Program-made: the position numbers and the translations under genes
Notes under the pieces: generated by a model
The model's input: the letters and a program-made list of their open reading frames with translations, nothing else
The model's database searches: none
What the model was told of the DNA's origin: nothing
Shown: positions 41,127 through 49,591 of the stretch, piece after piece
Layout: each line of letters begins with the position of its first letter
How positions within the stretch are numbered: the first letter of the stretch is position 1
Source of the DNA: Spirosoma fluviale
GTDB lineage: Bacteria; Bacteroidota; Bacteroidia; Cytophagales; Cyclobacteriaceae
Length of the DNA: 55,101 nucleotides
Direction: 5' to 3'
NCBI GenBank assembly: GCA_945868725.1
Contig: CAMBMU010000008.1
Location: 1-55,101, forward strand

Positions 41127-42518
41127 ATGTACAAGTTTTATATTTTTATGAAGAGAAGATTTGATACGTATTTTCCTTGGCTGTTTACCGCCAGCGATTT
41201 TTTTGCATGCCTACTATCTTTAGCGGTAGCTAACTTTTTTTTACAACGCTTTCATGTTTTGGGAGAAACTGAATTTTCTGCGTACCTGCCCTTGGCCCTT
41301 CTGTGGATTTTGATTTCTATACTACGAAAAGATTACAGGATTGGGAGAACCGAGGAGTATGAAGATACCTTAAGCAAGTTTTCAGTTACGCTCCTATGGT
41401 TTTTAGGTGCTACAGCTATTCTTTGGACGCCTCTTCAAGTTGGAAATTACCGCTGGATTCAAATTGGGTCCTTGGGAGTTACACTTGGCTTCCTGATGGG
41501 ATTTTTCAGGGTTGGCGTACAACTGATTCTTAAAAGATACCGGGCATTGGGGAATAACTTCCAAAATGCAATCATTGTAGGCAAGGGCGCAACCAGTCCA
41601 AAACTCGTGGATGTGCTTCGAATCCGTAAGGATTTTGGCATCAATTTTTTGGGATACTTTGACGATCAATCTGATTGTGAACAAACTCGCGGGGAAATTG
41701 GAGACTTATTTGAGGTAGCACCAAAGATGAATCTTGATTTAATTTACATCCATGAAAAGTTGGATGCTAGTCTAGTAAAGCGCGTAATTGATTTTGCTGA
41801 CGAACATTACATCAAGGTTAAAATGATTCCTGGGAAGAGTCTTCAACTGGAAAAAAATCTATCCTTCTCGCGCTATGGAGATTTCTTTGTCATCAATGTC
41901 AATGAAACTCCCCTGGATCATCCTTTGAATAGCTTTGCAAAACGGATTTTTGACCTTGCATTTGCCAGCTTTGTAACCGTATTTATCCTTTCTTGGCTTA
42001 TTCCTTTGGTAGGAATATTAATCAAGTTGGAATCCAGAGGCCCTATATTTTTTATACAGGATCGAAATGGACTAAACAATAAGGTATTTAGTTGCCTGAA
42101 GTTTCGTTCCATGACACCAAATGATTATGCTGACTCGCATCAGGCTATCAAGAATGATCCAAGGGTTACAGCTATAGGGGCATTTCTTCGAAAGACTTCT
42201 TTGGATGAGATGCCACAGTTTTTGAATGTGCTGATGGGAAGTATGTCGATTGTGGGTCCTAGACCACATACCTTGCCGATGAATGACACCTTTAGACCCC
42301 AAATAGAACGCTACAATTCCCGGCATAAAATTAAGCCAGGAATTACCGGCTTGGCTCAGGTAAGGGGTTACCGAGGAGAAATCGAAAACTCATTCCAAAT
42401 CCGGTCTAGAGTGCGATTGGATTACTTCTACATCAACAATTGGTCTTTTCTTCTAGACATGGAGATCATGGTCAAAACCGTTTACGAGTTGCTATTCAAT
42501 CGTGAAAATGCCTATTGA
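41127..42518 (+). CDS. WcaJ-type undecaprenyl-phosphate sugar phosphotransferase
   Basis: An initiating polyprenyl-phosphate hexose-1-phosphate transferase that loads the first sugar on the lipid carrier for exopolysaccharide or capsule synthesis. The N-terminus has four membrane segments and a CoA-binding-like nucleotide domain ([18 protein letters not shown]). The C-terminal catalytic domain has [63 protein letters not shown] and [16 protein letters not shown]. The track start at 40932 would overlap the divergent methyltransferase, so I start at ATG 41127 (41148 is also possible). The next methyltransferase gene begins before its stop. Confidence 0.93.
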   Translation: MYKFYIFMKRRFDTYFPWLFTASDFFACLLSLAVANFFLQRFHVLGETEFSAYLPLALLWILISILRKDYRIGRTEEYEDTLSKFSVTLLWFLGATAILWTPLQVGNYRWIQIGSLGVTLGFLMGFFRVGVQLILKRYRALGNNFQNAIIVGKGATSPKLVDVLRIRKDFGINFLGYFDDQSDCEQTRGEIGDLFEVAPKMNLDLIYIHEKLDASLVKRVIDFADEHYIKVKMIPGKSLQLEKNLSFSRYGDFFVINVNETPLDHPLNSFAKRIFDLAFASFVTVFILSWLIPLVGILIKLESRGPIFFIQDRNGLNNKVFSCLKFRSMTPNDYADSHQAIKNDPRVTAIGAFLRKTSLDEMPQFLNVLMGSMSIVGPRPHTLPMNDTFRPQIERYNSRHKIKPGITGLAQVRGYRGEIENSFQIRSRVRLDYFYINNWSFLLDMEIMVKTVYELLFNRENAY

Positions 42519-43455
42519 GTTGACAAGCACTTGTCGCTACTGTCATTCAACTCAGGAAACAAATTTTTTAGCTACAGAGCGAATGCTCGGACTTGGAGGG
42601 GAATTTAACTATGCCTCTTGCCCTTCTTGTGGTTCCATCCAACTTTTGACCATCCCCGAAGACCTCAGTTCTTATTATCCCTCCAATTACTATTCCTTTA
42701 GCTCCCTTCAGCCTTCTGGACTACTTCGAAATCTTCTTAAAAAAATTCGAATTCGAGCATATTTCGCTACTGGATTGAAATTCTTTTCACCTCCCTTTGG
42801 GGGATTTTGGCTCAAAAAACTACATCTCAAGTTTACCGATCGTATCGCAGATGTAGGCTGTGGCAATGGGCAGCTATTGTATGAACTGCATGTTTCTGGA
42901 TTCAAGGACTTGCATGGTTTTGACCCCTTTTTGGAGAGCGAAAGCCAGCTAGGCACTGGCCTAAAGTTGTGGAATAAAGAATTTGGCCAAACCGATCTCT
43001 ACTTTGATGTAGTCATGTTGCATCATTCATTCGAACACATGGCAGATCCTGAACAGGTATTAAAGACCTGTTATGAACGATTAAATCCTGGGGGGATGCT
43101 CTTGGTGCGCTGTCCCGTTACGGATTCAGCAGTTTGGAAAGAAAAGGGTTCCCTATGGGTTCAGTTGGATCCTCCTAGGCATTTGACAATTCCAAGTACC
43201 AAAGGATTCGTAGCTGTAGCAGAACGCTGTGGCTTTGAGAATCAGGAAATTATTTTTGATTCTACCTCCTTCCAGTTTTGGGGTACAGCACTATATGAGC
43301 AGGGAGAGAAGCTGGATAGCAGAAAAATTAAGACCTATTTTTCTGAAAAACAGCTCGAAGAATGGGAGCAAAAGGCGATTCAATACAATCAGGAAGGTGT
43401 TGGTGACCAGGCTTGTTTCTTTTGTATCAAGCCTGGAAAAAAAGTTGAGGCATGA
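42508..43455 (+). CDS. zinc-ribbon class I SAM methyltransferase
   Basis: A 315-residue protein with an N-terminal zinc ribbon (CRYCHSTQ and CPSCGSIQ, residues about 9-40) followed by a SAM-binding domain: RIADVGCGNGQLLYELH near residue 113, FDVVMLHHSFEHM and LNPGGMLLVRCP. This layout is typical of C- or O-methyltransferases in surface-polysaccharide and secondary-metabolite loci. The start overlaps the wcaJ-like gene by 11 bases at ATG 42508 (a GTG at 42502 is the alternative), indicating an operon. The acceptor sugar or lipid is unknown. Confidence 0.87.
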   Translation: MPIELTSTCRYCHSTQETNFLATERMLGLGGEFNYASCPSCGSIQLLTIPEDLSSYYPSNYYSFSSLQPSGLLRNLLKKIRIRAYFATGLKFFSPPFGGFWLKKLHLKFTDRIADVGCGNGQLLYELHVSGFKDLHGFDPFLESESQLGTGLKLWNKEFGQTDLYFDVVMLHHSFEHMADPEQVLKTCYERLNPGGMLLVRCPVTDSAVWKEKGSLWVQLDPPRHLTIPSTKGFVAVAERCGFENQEIIFDSTSFQFWGTALYEQGEKLDSRKIKTYFSEKQLEEWEQKAIQYNQEGVGDQACFFCIKPGKKVEA

Positions 43456-44042
43456 AAGGAATGGGCAAGTACTTTGTAGGACTGCTTCCTCCTCCTGCAC
43501 TCGAGTCCCAATTCAAAATGCTTAAACAGGGAATTGCGGAGCAGTTTCAAGTAAAATACGCCCTTCAAGCTCCTGCCCACCTAACCCTAAAGATGCCTTT
43601 TCGGTACAAAGAGGCTAAAGAAAGAGAATTGGTGGTACGGCTCACTACTTTATTGGAGATACAGGCGCCATTTCAACTTCAGCTAACCCGCATTGGACAT
43701 TTTGGTAGGAGAAATATCCATCAGCAAGTTGCCCCCAATGAATCCCTGTTGCAGCTCCAAACGACCCTTCGTAGCTTTTGCAAAAGATCTTTACACTTGG
43801 TCGAAGAACTAAGTGACCGGAACTTTCAGCCGCATATTACCCTGGCCTATAAAGATTTGAAGCCAACTCATTTTGAGGAGGTTCTGGCATTTGCACAAAA
43901 AAATGCAGTAAGTGCCGAATTTTTAGCGGAGAAGGCCTATTTAATGAAAAAAGTGGAGGGCCGATGGAAGGTAATTGCTCCCCTAATTTTTGGAAGTAGT
44001 TCGGAGAATCCAGTGCCAATACCTAAGGAAGAAATTTCCTAA
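43452..44042 (+). CDS. 2H phosphoesterase, 2'-5' RNA ligase family
   Basis: A 196-residue protein of the LigT/ThpR-like 2H superfamily, whose members open 2',3'-cyclic or 2'-5'-linked RNA phosphodiesters. The two HxT motifs that form the active site are visible: HLTLKMPF near residue 42 and HITLAYKD near 118. KYFVGLLPPPALE at the start is the usual first strand. It overlaps the zinc-ribbon methyltransferase by four bases (ATGA), although a role in polysaccharide synthesis is unlikely. The substrate is unknown. Confidence 0.88.
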   Translation: MKGMGKYFVGLLPPPALESQFKMLKQGIAEQFQVKYALQAPAHLTLKMPFRYKEAKERELVVRLTTLLEIQAPFQLQLTRIGHFGRRNIHQQVAPNESLLQLQTTLRSFCKRSLHLVEELSDRNFQPHITLAYKDLKPTHFEEVLAFAQKNAVSAEFLAEKAYLMKKVEGRWKVIAPLIFGSSSENPVPIPKEEIS

Positions 44043-44112
44043 ACCTATATTTTTCTGGCCTGTCTAAACAATTTATATTGAAAAACTGATTTAACTACAC
44101 ATTCTTTACTCC

Positions 44113-45585
44113 ATGAAAAAAGCGCTAGTAGTTGGTTCGGGCATTGCCGGCATTGCGGCCTCCATCCGTTTGGCGGTGAAAGGATATCAAGTAGAAGTAT
44201 TTGAAGCCAATGCCTATCCTGGAGGAAAGCTGACTGCAATTAAAGGGAATGGGTATCGCTTTGATGCTGGCCCCTCCTTATTTACGTTACCAGAGCAAGT
44301 CGAAGAATTATTTCTTCTGGCAGGAAAGAATCCAGCCGACCACTTTGAATATGATCGCCTGGAAGTGGTGTGCCATTATTTTTGGGAGGACGGTAAGAAA
44401 GTCAAAGCTTGGGCCGACCCAGAACGATTTGCGACTGAAGTAGCCTCACAACTTGGGGTTTCTGAACAAGGAATCAAAGCGGTTTTGACGCGTTCTGCTT
44501 TTATTTATGAGCGGCTTTCTCCTTTGTTTATGCATCGCTCCTTACACAAGCTGAGTACTTGGATAGGACCACATGCAATGAAGGCCTACTTAAATTTAGG
44601 GAAACTGGGGCTTTTCTCCACGATGCATGCCTTCAATAAGCGACTTTTGAAGGACCCCAAGTTGGTGCAGCTTTTCAATAGATATGCCACCTACAACGGT
44701 TCGGACCCCTACCAGACACCGGCAACCTTGACCATTATTCCCCACCTGGAGTTTAATCTAGGGGCCTATTTCCCGAAGCATGGCATGCACGACATCAGCA
44801 TGAGCTTGTACAAGTTGGCCTTGTCCTTGGGCGTTCGCTACCATTTCAATGCACCGGTAGAAGAAATTCTCGTAGAAAATCAACGTGCCTGCGGACTTCG
44901 AGTTCAGGGTAAGGTAGTAAGCGGAGATCTTGTGGTGAATAACATGGATATGGTCAATGCCTACAAGACCATTCTCAAAAAGCAAGCGCAGCCCAAAAAA
45001 CTGTTGGAGCAGCCAAAGTCAAGCTCTGCGCTGATCTTCTACTGGGGGATTACCCAGGTATTTGAGGAAGTGGGCATGCACAATATCTTTTTTTCGGAGG
45101 ATTACGAGCAGGAGTTTGAACACCTATTTCGGAAAGGGACCATTTATGAGGATCCGACGGTGTACATCAACTGCACTTCAGTATGTAAGCCAGACGATGC
45201 ACCGGTTGGCGCCATGAATTGGTTTACGATGATCAATGTTCCCAATAACCAAGGTCAAGATTGGGATCAGCTGATTGCAAAGGCCAGGAAGGATATTCTT
45301 GCGAAGCTGAGTCGTCTCTTACATGCCGATATTGAACAATTGATCGACTTCGAGGAAATTTTAGACCCCAGGAGTATTGAATTCAAAACCTCATCTGCGC
45401 AGGGAGCCCTGTACGGGAATAGTTCGAACACCCGATTTGCTGCGTTTTTGCGACATCCCAACTTTTCTAGCCAACTGAAGAGTTTATACTTCTGTGGAGG
45501 ATCCGTGCATCCGGGGGGAGGGATTCCATTGGCATTGCTTTCTGCAAAAATTATGTCCGAGGACATTCCTGACCTAAAAAAATAA
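44113..45585 (+). CDS. crtD: carotenoid desaturase, CrtD-like (CrtI family)
   Basis: An FAD-binding carotenoid desaturase of 490 residues. The N-terminal dinucleotide motif VVGSGIAGIAASIRLAVKGY and the following YPGGKL are typical of CrtI-type enzymes. The segment FDAGPSLFTLPEQVEELFLLAGKNP and the C-terminal FCGGSVHPGGGIPLALLSAKI fit Bacteroidota 1-hydroxycarotenoid 3,4-desaturases (CrtD) better than phytoene desaturases, but I cannot separate them with certainty without alignment. It implies coloured carotenoids of the saproxanthin/flexixanthin or related type. No crtB, crtI or crtZ is adjacent. Confidence 0.88.
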   Translation: MKKALVVGSGIAGIAASIRLAVKGYQVEVFEANAYPGGKLTAIKGNGYRFDAGPSLFTLPEQVEELFLLAGKNPADHFEYDRLEVVCHYFWEDGKKVKAWADPERFATEVASQLGVSEQGIKAVLTRSAFIYERLSPLFMHRSLHKLSTWIGPHAMKAYLNLGKLGLFSTMHAFNKRLLKDPKLVQLFNRYATYNGSDPYQTPATLTIIPHLEFNLGAYFPKHGMHDISMSLYKLALSLGVRYHFNAPVEEILVENQRACGLRVQGKVVSGDLVVNNMDMVNAYKTILKKQAQPKKLLEQPKSSSALIFYWGITQVFEEVGMHNIFFSEDYEQEFEHLFRKGTIYEDPTVYINCTSVCKPDDAPVGAMNWFTMINVPNNQGQDWDQLIAKARKDILAKLSRLLHADIEQLIDFEEILDPRSIEFKTSSAQGALYGNSSNTRFAAFLRHPNFSSQLKSLYFCGGSVHPGGGIPLALLSAKIMSEDIPDLKK

Positions 45586-45602
45586 CCCTTGATCAAAAGC
45601 AA

Positions 45603-45636
45603 AAAAAAGCGGCCCATTCTAACAGGCCGCTTTTTT
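45603..45636. terminator. bidirectional terminator between crtD and ndk
   Basis: A perfect 12-bp stem AAAAAAGCGGCC / GGCCGCTTTTTT with a ten-base loop between converging genes. T-runs on both strands allow termination in both directions. Confidence 0.88.
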
Positions 45637-45654
45637 AATTTTTAGGAGGGAGAA

Positions 45655-46077
45655 TTAAAGCACTCGCTCGTATTGGTTGAAGAAGAAGCTTCCTTCAATG
45701 GCGGCATTTTCATCAGAGTCAGAACCGTGAACGGCATTGGCTTCAATGGATTTAGCGAAGATTTTACGGATGGTTCCCTCTGCTGCGTTGGCAGGGTCGG
45801 TAGCTCCAATTAGGGCACGGAAATCTTCTACTGCGTTATTTTTTTCTAGAATAGCAGCGATAATTGCTCCAGAAGACATGTAGTTGCAAAGGTCCTTGTA
45901 GAAAGGTCTTTCGCTATGTACCTCATAAAATTTTCCAGCCAATGCTGGGCTGAGTCGGGTAGCTTTTAGAGCAACGATTTTAAAACCTGCTGCTTCAATC
46001 ATTTTTAAGATTGCACCTGCATTGCCCGCTTCGAAAGCATCGGGCTTAATCATGGTGAATGTTCTGTTTCCTGACAT
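45655..46077 (-). CDS. ndk: nucleoside diphosphate kinase
   Basis: Ndk transfers the gamma-phosphate between nucleoside triphosphates and diphosphates through a phospho-histidine, balancing NTP and dNTP pools. The 140 residues are the standard length: [11 protein letters not shown] at the N-terminus, [34 protein letters not shown] and the active-site His in [13 protein letters not shown] perfect -7 box lies 33 bases upstream. It is a single-gene unit that converges on crtD and diverges from nrnA. Confidence 0.97.
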   Translation of the reverse strand: MSGNRTFTMIKPDAFEAGNAGAILKMIEAAGFKIVALKATRLSPALAGKFYEVHSERPFYKDLCNYMSSGAIIAAILEKNNAVEDFRALIGATDPANAAEGTIRKIFAKSIEANAVHGSDSDENAAIEGSFFFNQYERVL

Positions 46078-46110
46078 GGGATTTGGAGTTTCATTGGTTT
46101 ATTTCGGCTG

Positions 46111-46118
46111 CAAAATTA
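46111..46118 (-). promoter_or_regulatory. putative -7 promoter box of ndk
   Basis: The minus strand reads TAATTTTG, matching TAnnTTTG exactly, 33 bases before the ATG. A TTTA about 20 bases upstream could be a weak -33 element. Confidence 0.45.
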
Positions 46119-46193
46119 GCGCTTTTTGATTCATAATTAAATAGGTGGTATGGAATTCTCCGGTAGTTGCTTCAGTATCAGTAAATTTCATGC

Positions 46194-46225
46194 TTTGGGA
46201 ATTGTCTAAAATTTACTGACATTTG
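46194..46225 (+). promoter_or_regulatory. putative promoter of nrnA
   Basis: TTTG at 46194-46197 and GACATTTG at 46218-46225 are 20 bases apart, a near match to the -33/-7 Bacteroidota promoter (one mismatch in the -7 box). The nrnA ATG lies 37 bases downstream. Confidence 0.45.
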
Positions 46226-46262
46226 CTGGCTCCGGAGCCAAAAGTGCAGCTTAATCAAATTA

Positions 46263-47297
46263 ATGGAAGCTTTAGGTACGCTTATTCAAAAACTTTCCTC
46301 CCCGAGGAAAATCGTCATTACTACCCATGTGAAGCCTGATGCAGATGCATTGGGTTCCTCCTTGGGACTTTCAAACTACCTAATCAAGAAAGGGCACGAG
46401 GTAACGGTCATCACTCCCTCAGACTACCCCTACTTTTTGACTTGGATGAAAGGCAATGATCAAGTCTTGGATTTTTCCAAGGAACGAGATCACAAGAAAG
46501 CTTTAGGAAAGTTGGAAAAGGCTGAATTGATCTTCTGCCTTGATTTTTCTGTCTTAAGTCGGGTGAACGAATTGGGGGAATTGATTCGTCATTCCCAGGC
46601 CTTTACTGTAAATATCGACCATCATCAAGATCCAGAGGATTTTGCACAGTTTAGATTATGGAGTACGGAAGCAGCCGCTACCTGTGAGCTAGTCTACGAA
46701 TTGATTGTGGAGTTGGGGGACAAAAAGCTACTAGACAAAAATATTGCATCTTGTTTGTACGCAGGCATTTTGACGGATACTGGAGGTTTTCGTCACCCCA
46801 ATACTACCAAGAATGTTCATTTAGTGGTTGCGGAATTGTTGGAGGCTGGAGCAAATGCGACAGAGATTGCCAACCTGATTTACGATTCAAATTCCTTAAA
46901 TAGGCTCAAATTCATTGGCTTTGCCATCACAAAGCGTTTGGTGGTGCGGGAAGATTTGTATTTGGCCTATTTTGTAATTAGTAAAAAAGATCTTAAAAAA
47001 TATCAAAGTCAGACTGGAGACACAGAAGGTTTGGTGAATTATGCCTTATCTTTGGATGGAGTGAAGTTTGCAGCTTTATTTTCTGAACGAGAAGATGGCG
47101 TAAAAATATCCTTTCGTTCCAGTGTAGATGTAGCGGTAAATAAGTTTGCTGCTGCCCATTTTGGTGGGGGAGGGCATAAAAACGCAGCCGGAGGCAAATC
47201 TTCGGCTAGCTTGAAAAAAACAGTTGCACGATTTGAGTCCCTTGTTCAAGAGTACCAAGAAGACCTTTTTGATTCCAAAGAAGTACCTACGCTATAA
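46263..47297 (+). CDS. nrnA: DHH-family nanoRNase / pAp phosphatase
   Basis: NrnA degrades 2-5-nt RNAs and can dephosphorylate 3'-phosphoadenosine-5'-phosphate, depending on Mn2+. The 344 residues show the DHH-DHHA1 pattern: ITTHVKPDADALGSSLGL (motif I), FCLDFSVLSR, the DHH triad in NIDHHQDPEDF, AGILTDTGGFRH and the C-terminal GGGGHKNAAGG. It is followed after about 40 bp by the FKBP lipoprotein genes. In Bacteroidota this DHH gene is often found beside gldI-like FKBP genes, though no functional link is known to me. Confidence 0.95.
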   Translation: MEALGTLIQKLSSPRKIVITTHVKPDADALGSSLGLSNYLIKKGHEVTVITPSDYPYFLTWMKGNDQVLDFSKERDHKKALGKLEKAELIFCLDFSVLSRVNELGELIRHSQAFTVNIDHHQDPEDFAQFRLWSTEAAATCELVYELIVELGDKKLLDKNIASCLYAGILTDTGGFRHPNTTKNVHLVVAELLEAGANATEIANLIYDSNSLNRLKFIGFAITKRLVVREDLYLAYFVISKKDLKKYQSQTGDTEGLVNYALSLDGVKFAALFSEREDGVKISFRSSVDVAVNKFAAAHFGGGGHKNAAGGKSSASLKKTVARFESLVQEYQEDLFDSKEVPTL

Positions 47298-47336
47298 CCC
47301 CCAAACTTAAAAAATTTGAAATTCACCTATCCTTTT

Positions 47337-48263
47337 ATGAAAAATTATAAATCCCTTGTTCTCATTTTTGCCCTAATCGTTGGGTTAGGCACCCTTTCTT
47401 CTTGTAAAAAAACTAAAGTAACAGAGAAGGATGCCATCGAATTTACCTACATCGAAGAAGGCAAGGAGAAGCCTGCCAATGGTGAATTTCTATTGTATAA
47501 TTTAGAGATTTTGACCCAGGCTGACTCGGTAATCTACAGTACCTTGACCCAGCCATTTCCAGGCTATTTAATGGCAAATGACACCATTAAGGCTCAGAAT
47601 GGCATGGACGAAATCTTTTTGGCGCTTAGAAAAGGAGACTCAATCACCTTTCAGGCTGCAGCCAAAATTATTTTCAGTGGCAACCAACCTGCTCCAATTA
47701 AAGAGGATGACCTAATTAAAGTGCGATTGGGTGCGTATGATGTAAAGACGGAAGCAGACATGCAGGCTTTTTATGAAGAGGCAATGCAAAAAGAACAAGA
47801 AAAGTCAGCGGAACGCGCCAAGACTCTTTTGGTAGAAGAAGCAAAAACCATCGAAGCCTATATTTCAAAGAATAATTTGAAGGCTCAAAAAACAGAAAGT
47901 GGACTTTACTATGTGATTGAAAAGGAAGGAACTGGCGAAGCCACCACTCAAGGAACTACCTTGTATGTGAACTATGCGGGTTACCTAATTAACGGTACCT
48001 TATTCGATACTTCATGGCCAGAGATTGCAAAAGCCAATAACATGTTTAGCGAGGAGCGCCCTTACGAGCCTCTTCCAGTAAATGTAGGAATGCGTCAAGT
48101 AATCGATGGATGGGACGAGGGCTTGATGCTTTTGAAAAAAGGCTCCAAAGCAAAATTAATTATTCCTTCTCCACTTGGTTATGGAGAAAGTGGAGCTGGA
48201 GCAATGATCCCGGCCAACTCTATCCTCGTGTTTGACGTAGAAGTAACCGACGCTAAGAAATAA
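47337..48263 (+). CDS. FKBP-type peptidyl-prolyl isomerase lipoprotein (two FKBP-like segments)
   Basis: A 308-residue lipoprotein. Signal sequence MKNYKSLVLIFALIVGLGTLSSC ends with the lipobox Cys. The C-terminal half (from about residue 195) is a full FKBP domain: TTLYVNYAGYLINGTLFDTSW, VIDGWDEGLMLLKKGSKAKLIIPSPLGYGESG and ANSILVFDVEV. The N-terminal half (about 30-145) looks like a worn FKBP domain (YNLEILTQADSVIYSTLTQ, MDEIFLALRKGDSITF), joined by a Glu/Lys-rich helix. I start at ATG 47337 rather than TTG 47316. It is the first of three tandem FKBP lipoproteins. Confidence 0.9.
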   Translation: MKNYKSLVLIFALIVGLGTLSSCKKTKVTEKDAIEFTYIEEGKEKPANGEFLLYNLEILTQADSVIYSTLTQPFPGYLMANDTIKAQNGMDEIFLALRKGDSITFQAAAKIIFSGNQPAPIKEDDLIKVRLGAYDVKTEADMQAFYEEAMQKEQEKSAERAKTLLVEEAKTIEAYISKNNLKAQKTESGLYYVIEKEGTGEATTQGTTLYVNYAGYLINGTLFDTSWPEIAKANNMFSEERPYEPLPVNVGMRQVIDGWDEGLMLLKKGSKAKLIIPSPLGYGESGAGAMIPANSILVFDVEVTDAKK

Positions 48264-48295
48264 GGCGTACCCCTTATATAAAAGACTCAGAACCT

Positions 48296-48856
48296 ATGAA
48301 ATCCAGACTATTTTCCGCATTGGCTTTGTTTATCGGAGCGCTTTCTTTGCTTTCTTGTGTGGATTCTGATCAAACTCAAGAAGTCATCATTCAGCGGGAT
48401 AAGGAAGCCATCGAAAAGTTTCTTAAAGAGAATCCCATTTCGAGTGTGAAGGAATACAGTGAACCGATTGAAGGATTCTATATGTTCTGGGAAGTTTCAG
48501 CCAAACCTGAGCGAAATAGCATCTTGCGAGGAGATACAGTCACGGTCAACTATACTGGTAAGACTCTTTCCAAAAAAATATTTGACACTTCTATCGAGCA
48601 GATTGCAAAAGATAACGGCATTTTCAATGCTGGAAGAAAGTACCAGCCCCTTCGCTATGCAGTAGGATATGGATATACCATAAGTGGATTTGAATTTGCG
48701 ATTTCTATGATGCACGCTGGCGAAAAGGCAACGGTAATTTTTCCTTCTCGTCTTGGGTATGGAACTCAGGCAAGTGGAGGCATTCCGGCAAACTCTCCCC
48801 TGATTTTTGAACTTGATCTTGTACAGATCAAAAAAGGCCCGAATCTAAATCCATGA
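48296..48856 (+). CDS. FKBP-type peptidyl-prolyl isomerase lipoprotein (GldI-like)
   Basis: A 186-residue lipoprotein with signal MKSRLFSALALFIGALSLLSC and one FKBP domain: GDTVTVNYTGKTLSKKIFDTS, YTISGFEFAISMMHAGEKATVIFPSRLGYG and ANSPLIFELDLVQI. It probably acts in the periplasm or on the outer membrane as a proline isomerase/chaperone. GldI of gliding flavobacteria is a lipoprotein of this type, but without other gld genes here the motility role is only a suggestion. It lies 32 bp after the first FKBP gene and overlaps the third by four bases. Confidence 0.9.
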   Translation: MKSRLFSALALFIGALSLLSCVDSDQTQEVIIQRDKEAIEKFLKENPISSVKEYSEPIEGFYMFWEVSAKPERNSILRGDTVTVNYTGKTLSKKIFDTSIEQIAKDNGIFNAGRKYQPLRYAVGYGYTISGFEFAISMMHAGEKATVIFPSRLGYGTQASGGIPANSPLIFELDLVQIKKGPNLNP

Positions 48857-49404
48857 TGCGTAATCTTTTAGTACTCTTCCTTTTTGCCCTAGTTGGCCTC
48901 AGTGCTTGTGAGACCACCAATCCATACAATCAGGGGCCAGCATATGATTTTGAAGGCAATCTTGCCACGGACCGCAAAAAAATTGCTGCCTACCTAGATA
49001 CTGCTAAAATTGATAGCATCTACCGCATCCATGATCCTAGTGGGGTAGTGGTGATTGTGCAGCAGGAAGGCAAGGGTTCTCGCCCAACTAATAATACCGT
49101 AGTTTATACGGATTACATTGGAAAGGTAATGGCAACTGGAACGGTGTTTGACACCTCCTATGAGGCTGTAGCTCGGGTCAAAAACACATTTGTGGAGGGT
49201 AGAGTCTATTCCCCACTTAGTTTTGTGGTAGGATCTGCCACCGTAATTACAGGTTGGGATATTGCATTCAAACGACTCCGGCCTACCTCAAAGGCGACAA
49301 TCATTATTCCTTCGCCATATGGCTATAGCAGTCAGAAAAACAACGACAAAATCCCAGAGAATTCGATCTTGATTTTCCAAGTAGATTTCTTAGGAATCGA
49401 TTGA
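48853..49404 (+). CDS. FKBP-type peptidyl-prolyl isomerase lipoprotein (divergent)
   Basis: A 183-residue lipoprotein with signal MMRNLLVLFLFALVGLSAC and a divergent FKBP domain: NTVVYTDYIGKVMATGTVFDTS, VITGWDIAFKRLRPTSKATIIIPSPYGYS and ENSILIFQVDFLGID. Several usual active-site aromatic positions appear altered compared with the other two copies, so isomerase activity is less certain. It is translationally coupled to the preceding gene (ATGA) and ends at a strong terminator, giving an operon of three FKBP lipoproteins, probably with nrnA. Confidence 0.87.
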   Translation: MMRNLLVLFLFALVGLSACETTNPYNQGPAYDFEGNLATDRKKIAAYLDTAKIDSIYRIHDPSGVVVIVQQEGKGSRPTNNTVVYTDYIGKVMATGTVFDTSYEAVARVKNTFVEGRVYSPLSFVVGSATVITGWDIAFKRLRPTSKATIIIPSPYGYSSQKNNDKIPENSILIFQVDFLGID

Positions 49405-49405
49405 T

Positions 49406-49430
49406 AAAGGGGCGCTGAGCCCCTTTTTTT
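49406..49430 (+). terminator. intrinsic terminator after the FKBP cluster
   Basis: An 8-bp stem AAAGGGGC / GCCCCTTT with loop gctga and a run of seven T residues, starting two bases after the stop codon. Confidence 0.88.
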
Positions 49431-49591
49431 GTTTGGGTATAGCCCAGCCTTTTTTCGAGAGGTAGGCGGCCTTTGGCTTCAAAATTCTTTCTAACTTGTC
49501 CCTGCAATGCCCCCTAGTGAAGGAAGTGCTTTTTGGAGGAATGAATCCGGGCGAGCTTGTCAGAACCAACCAACCCAAATACTTACTTTTT

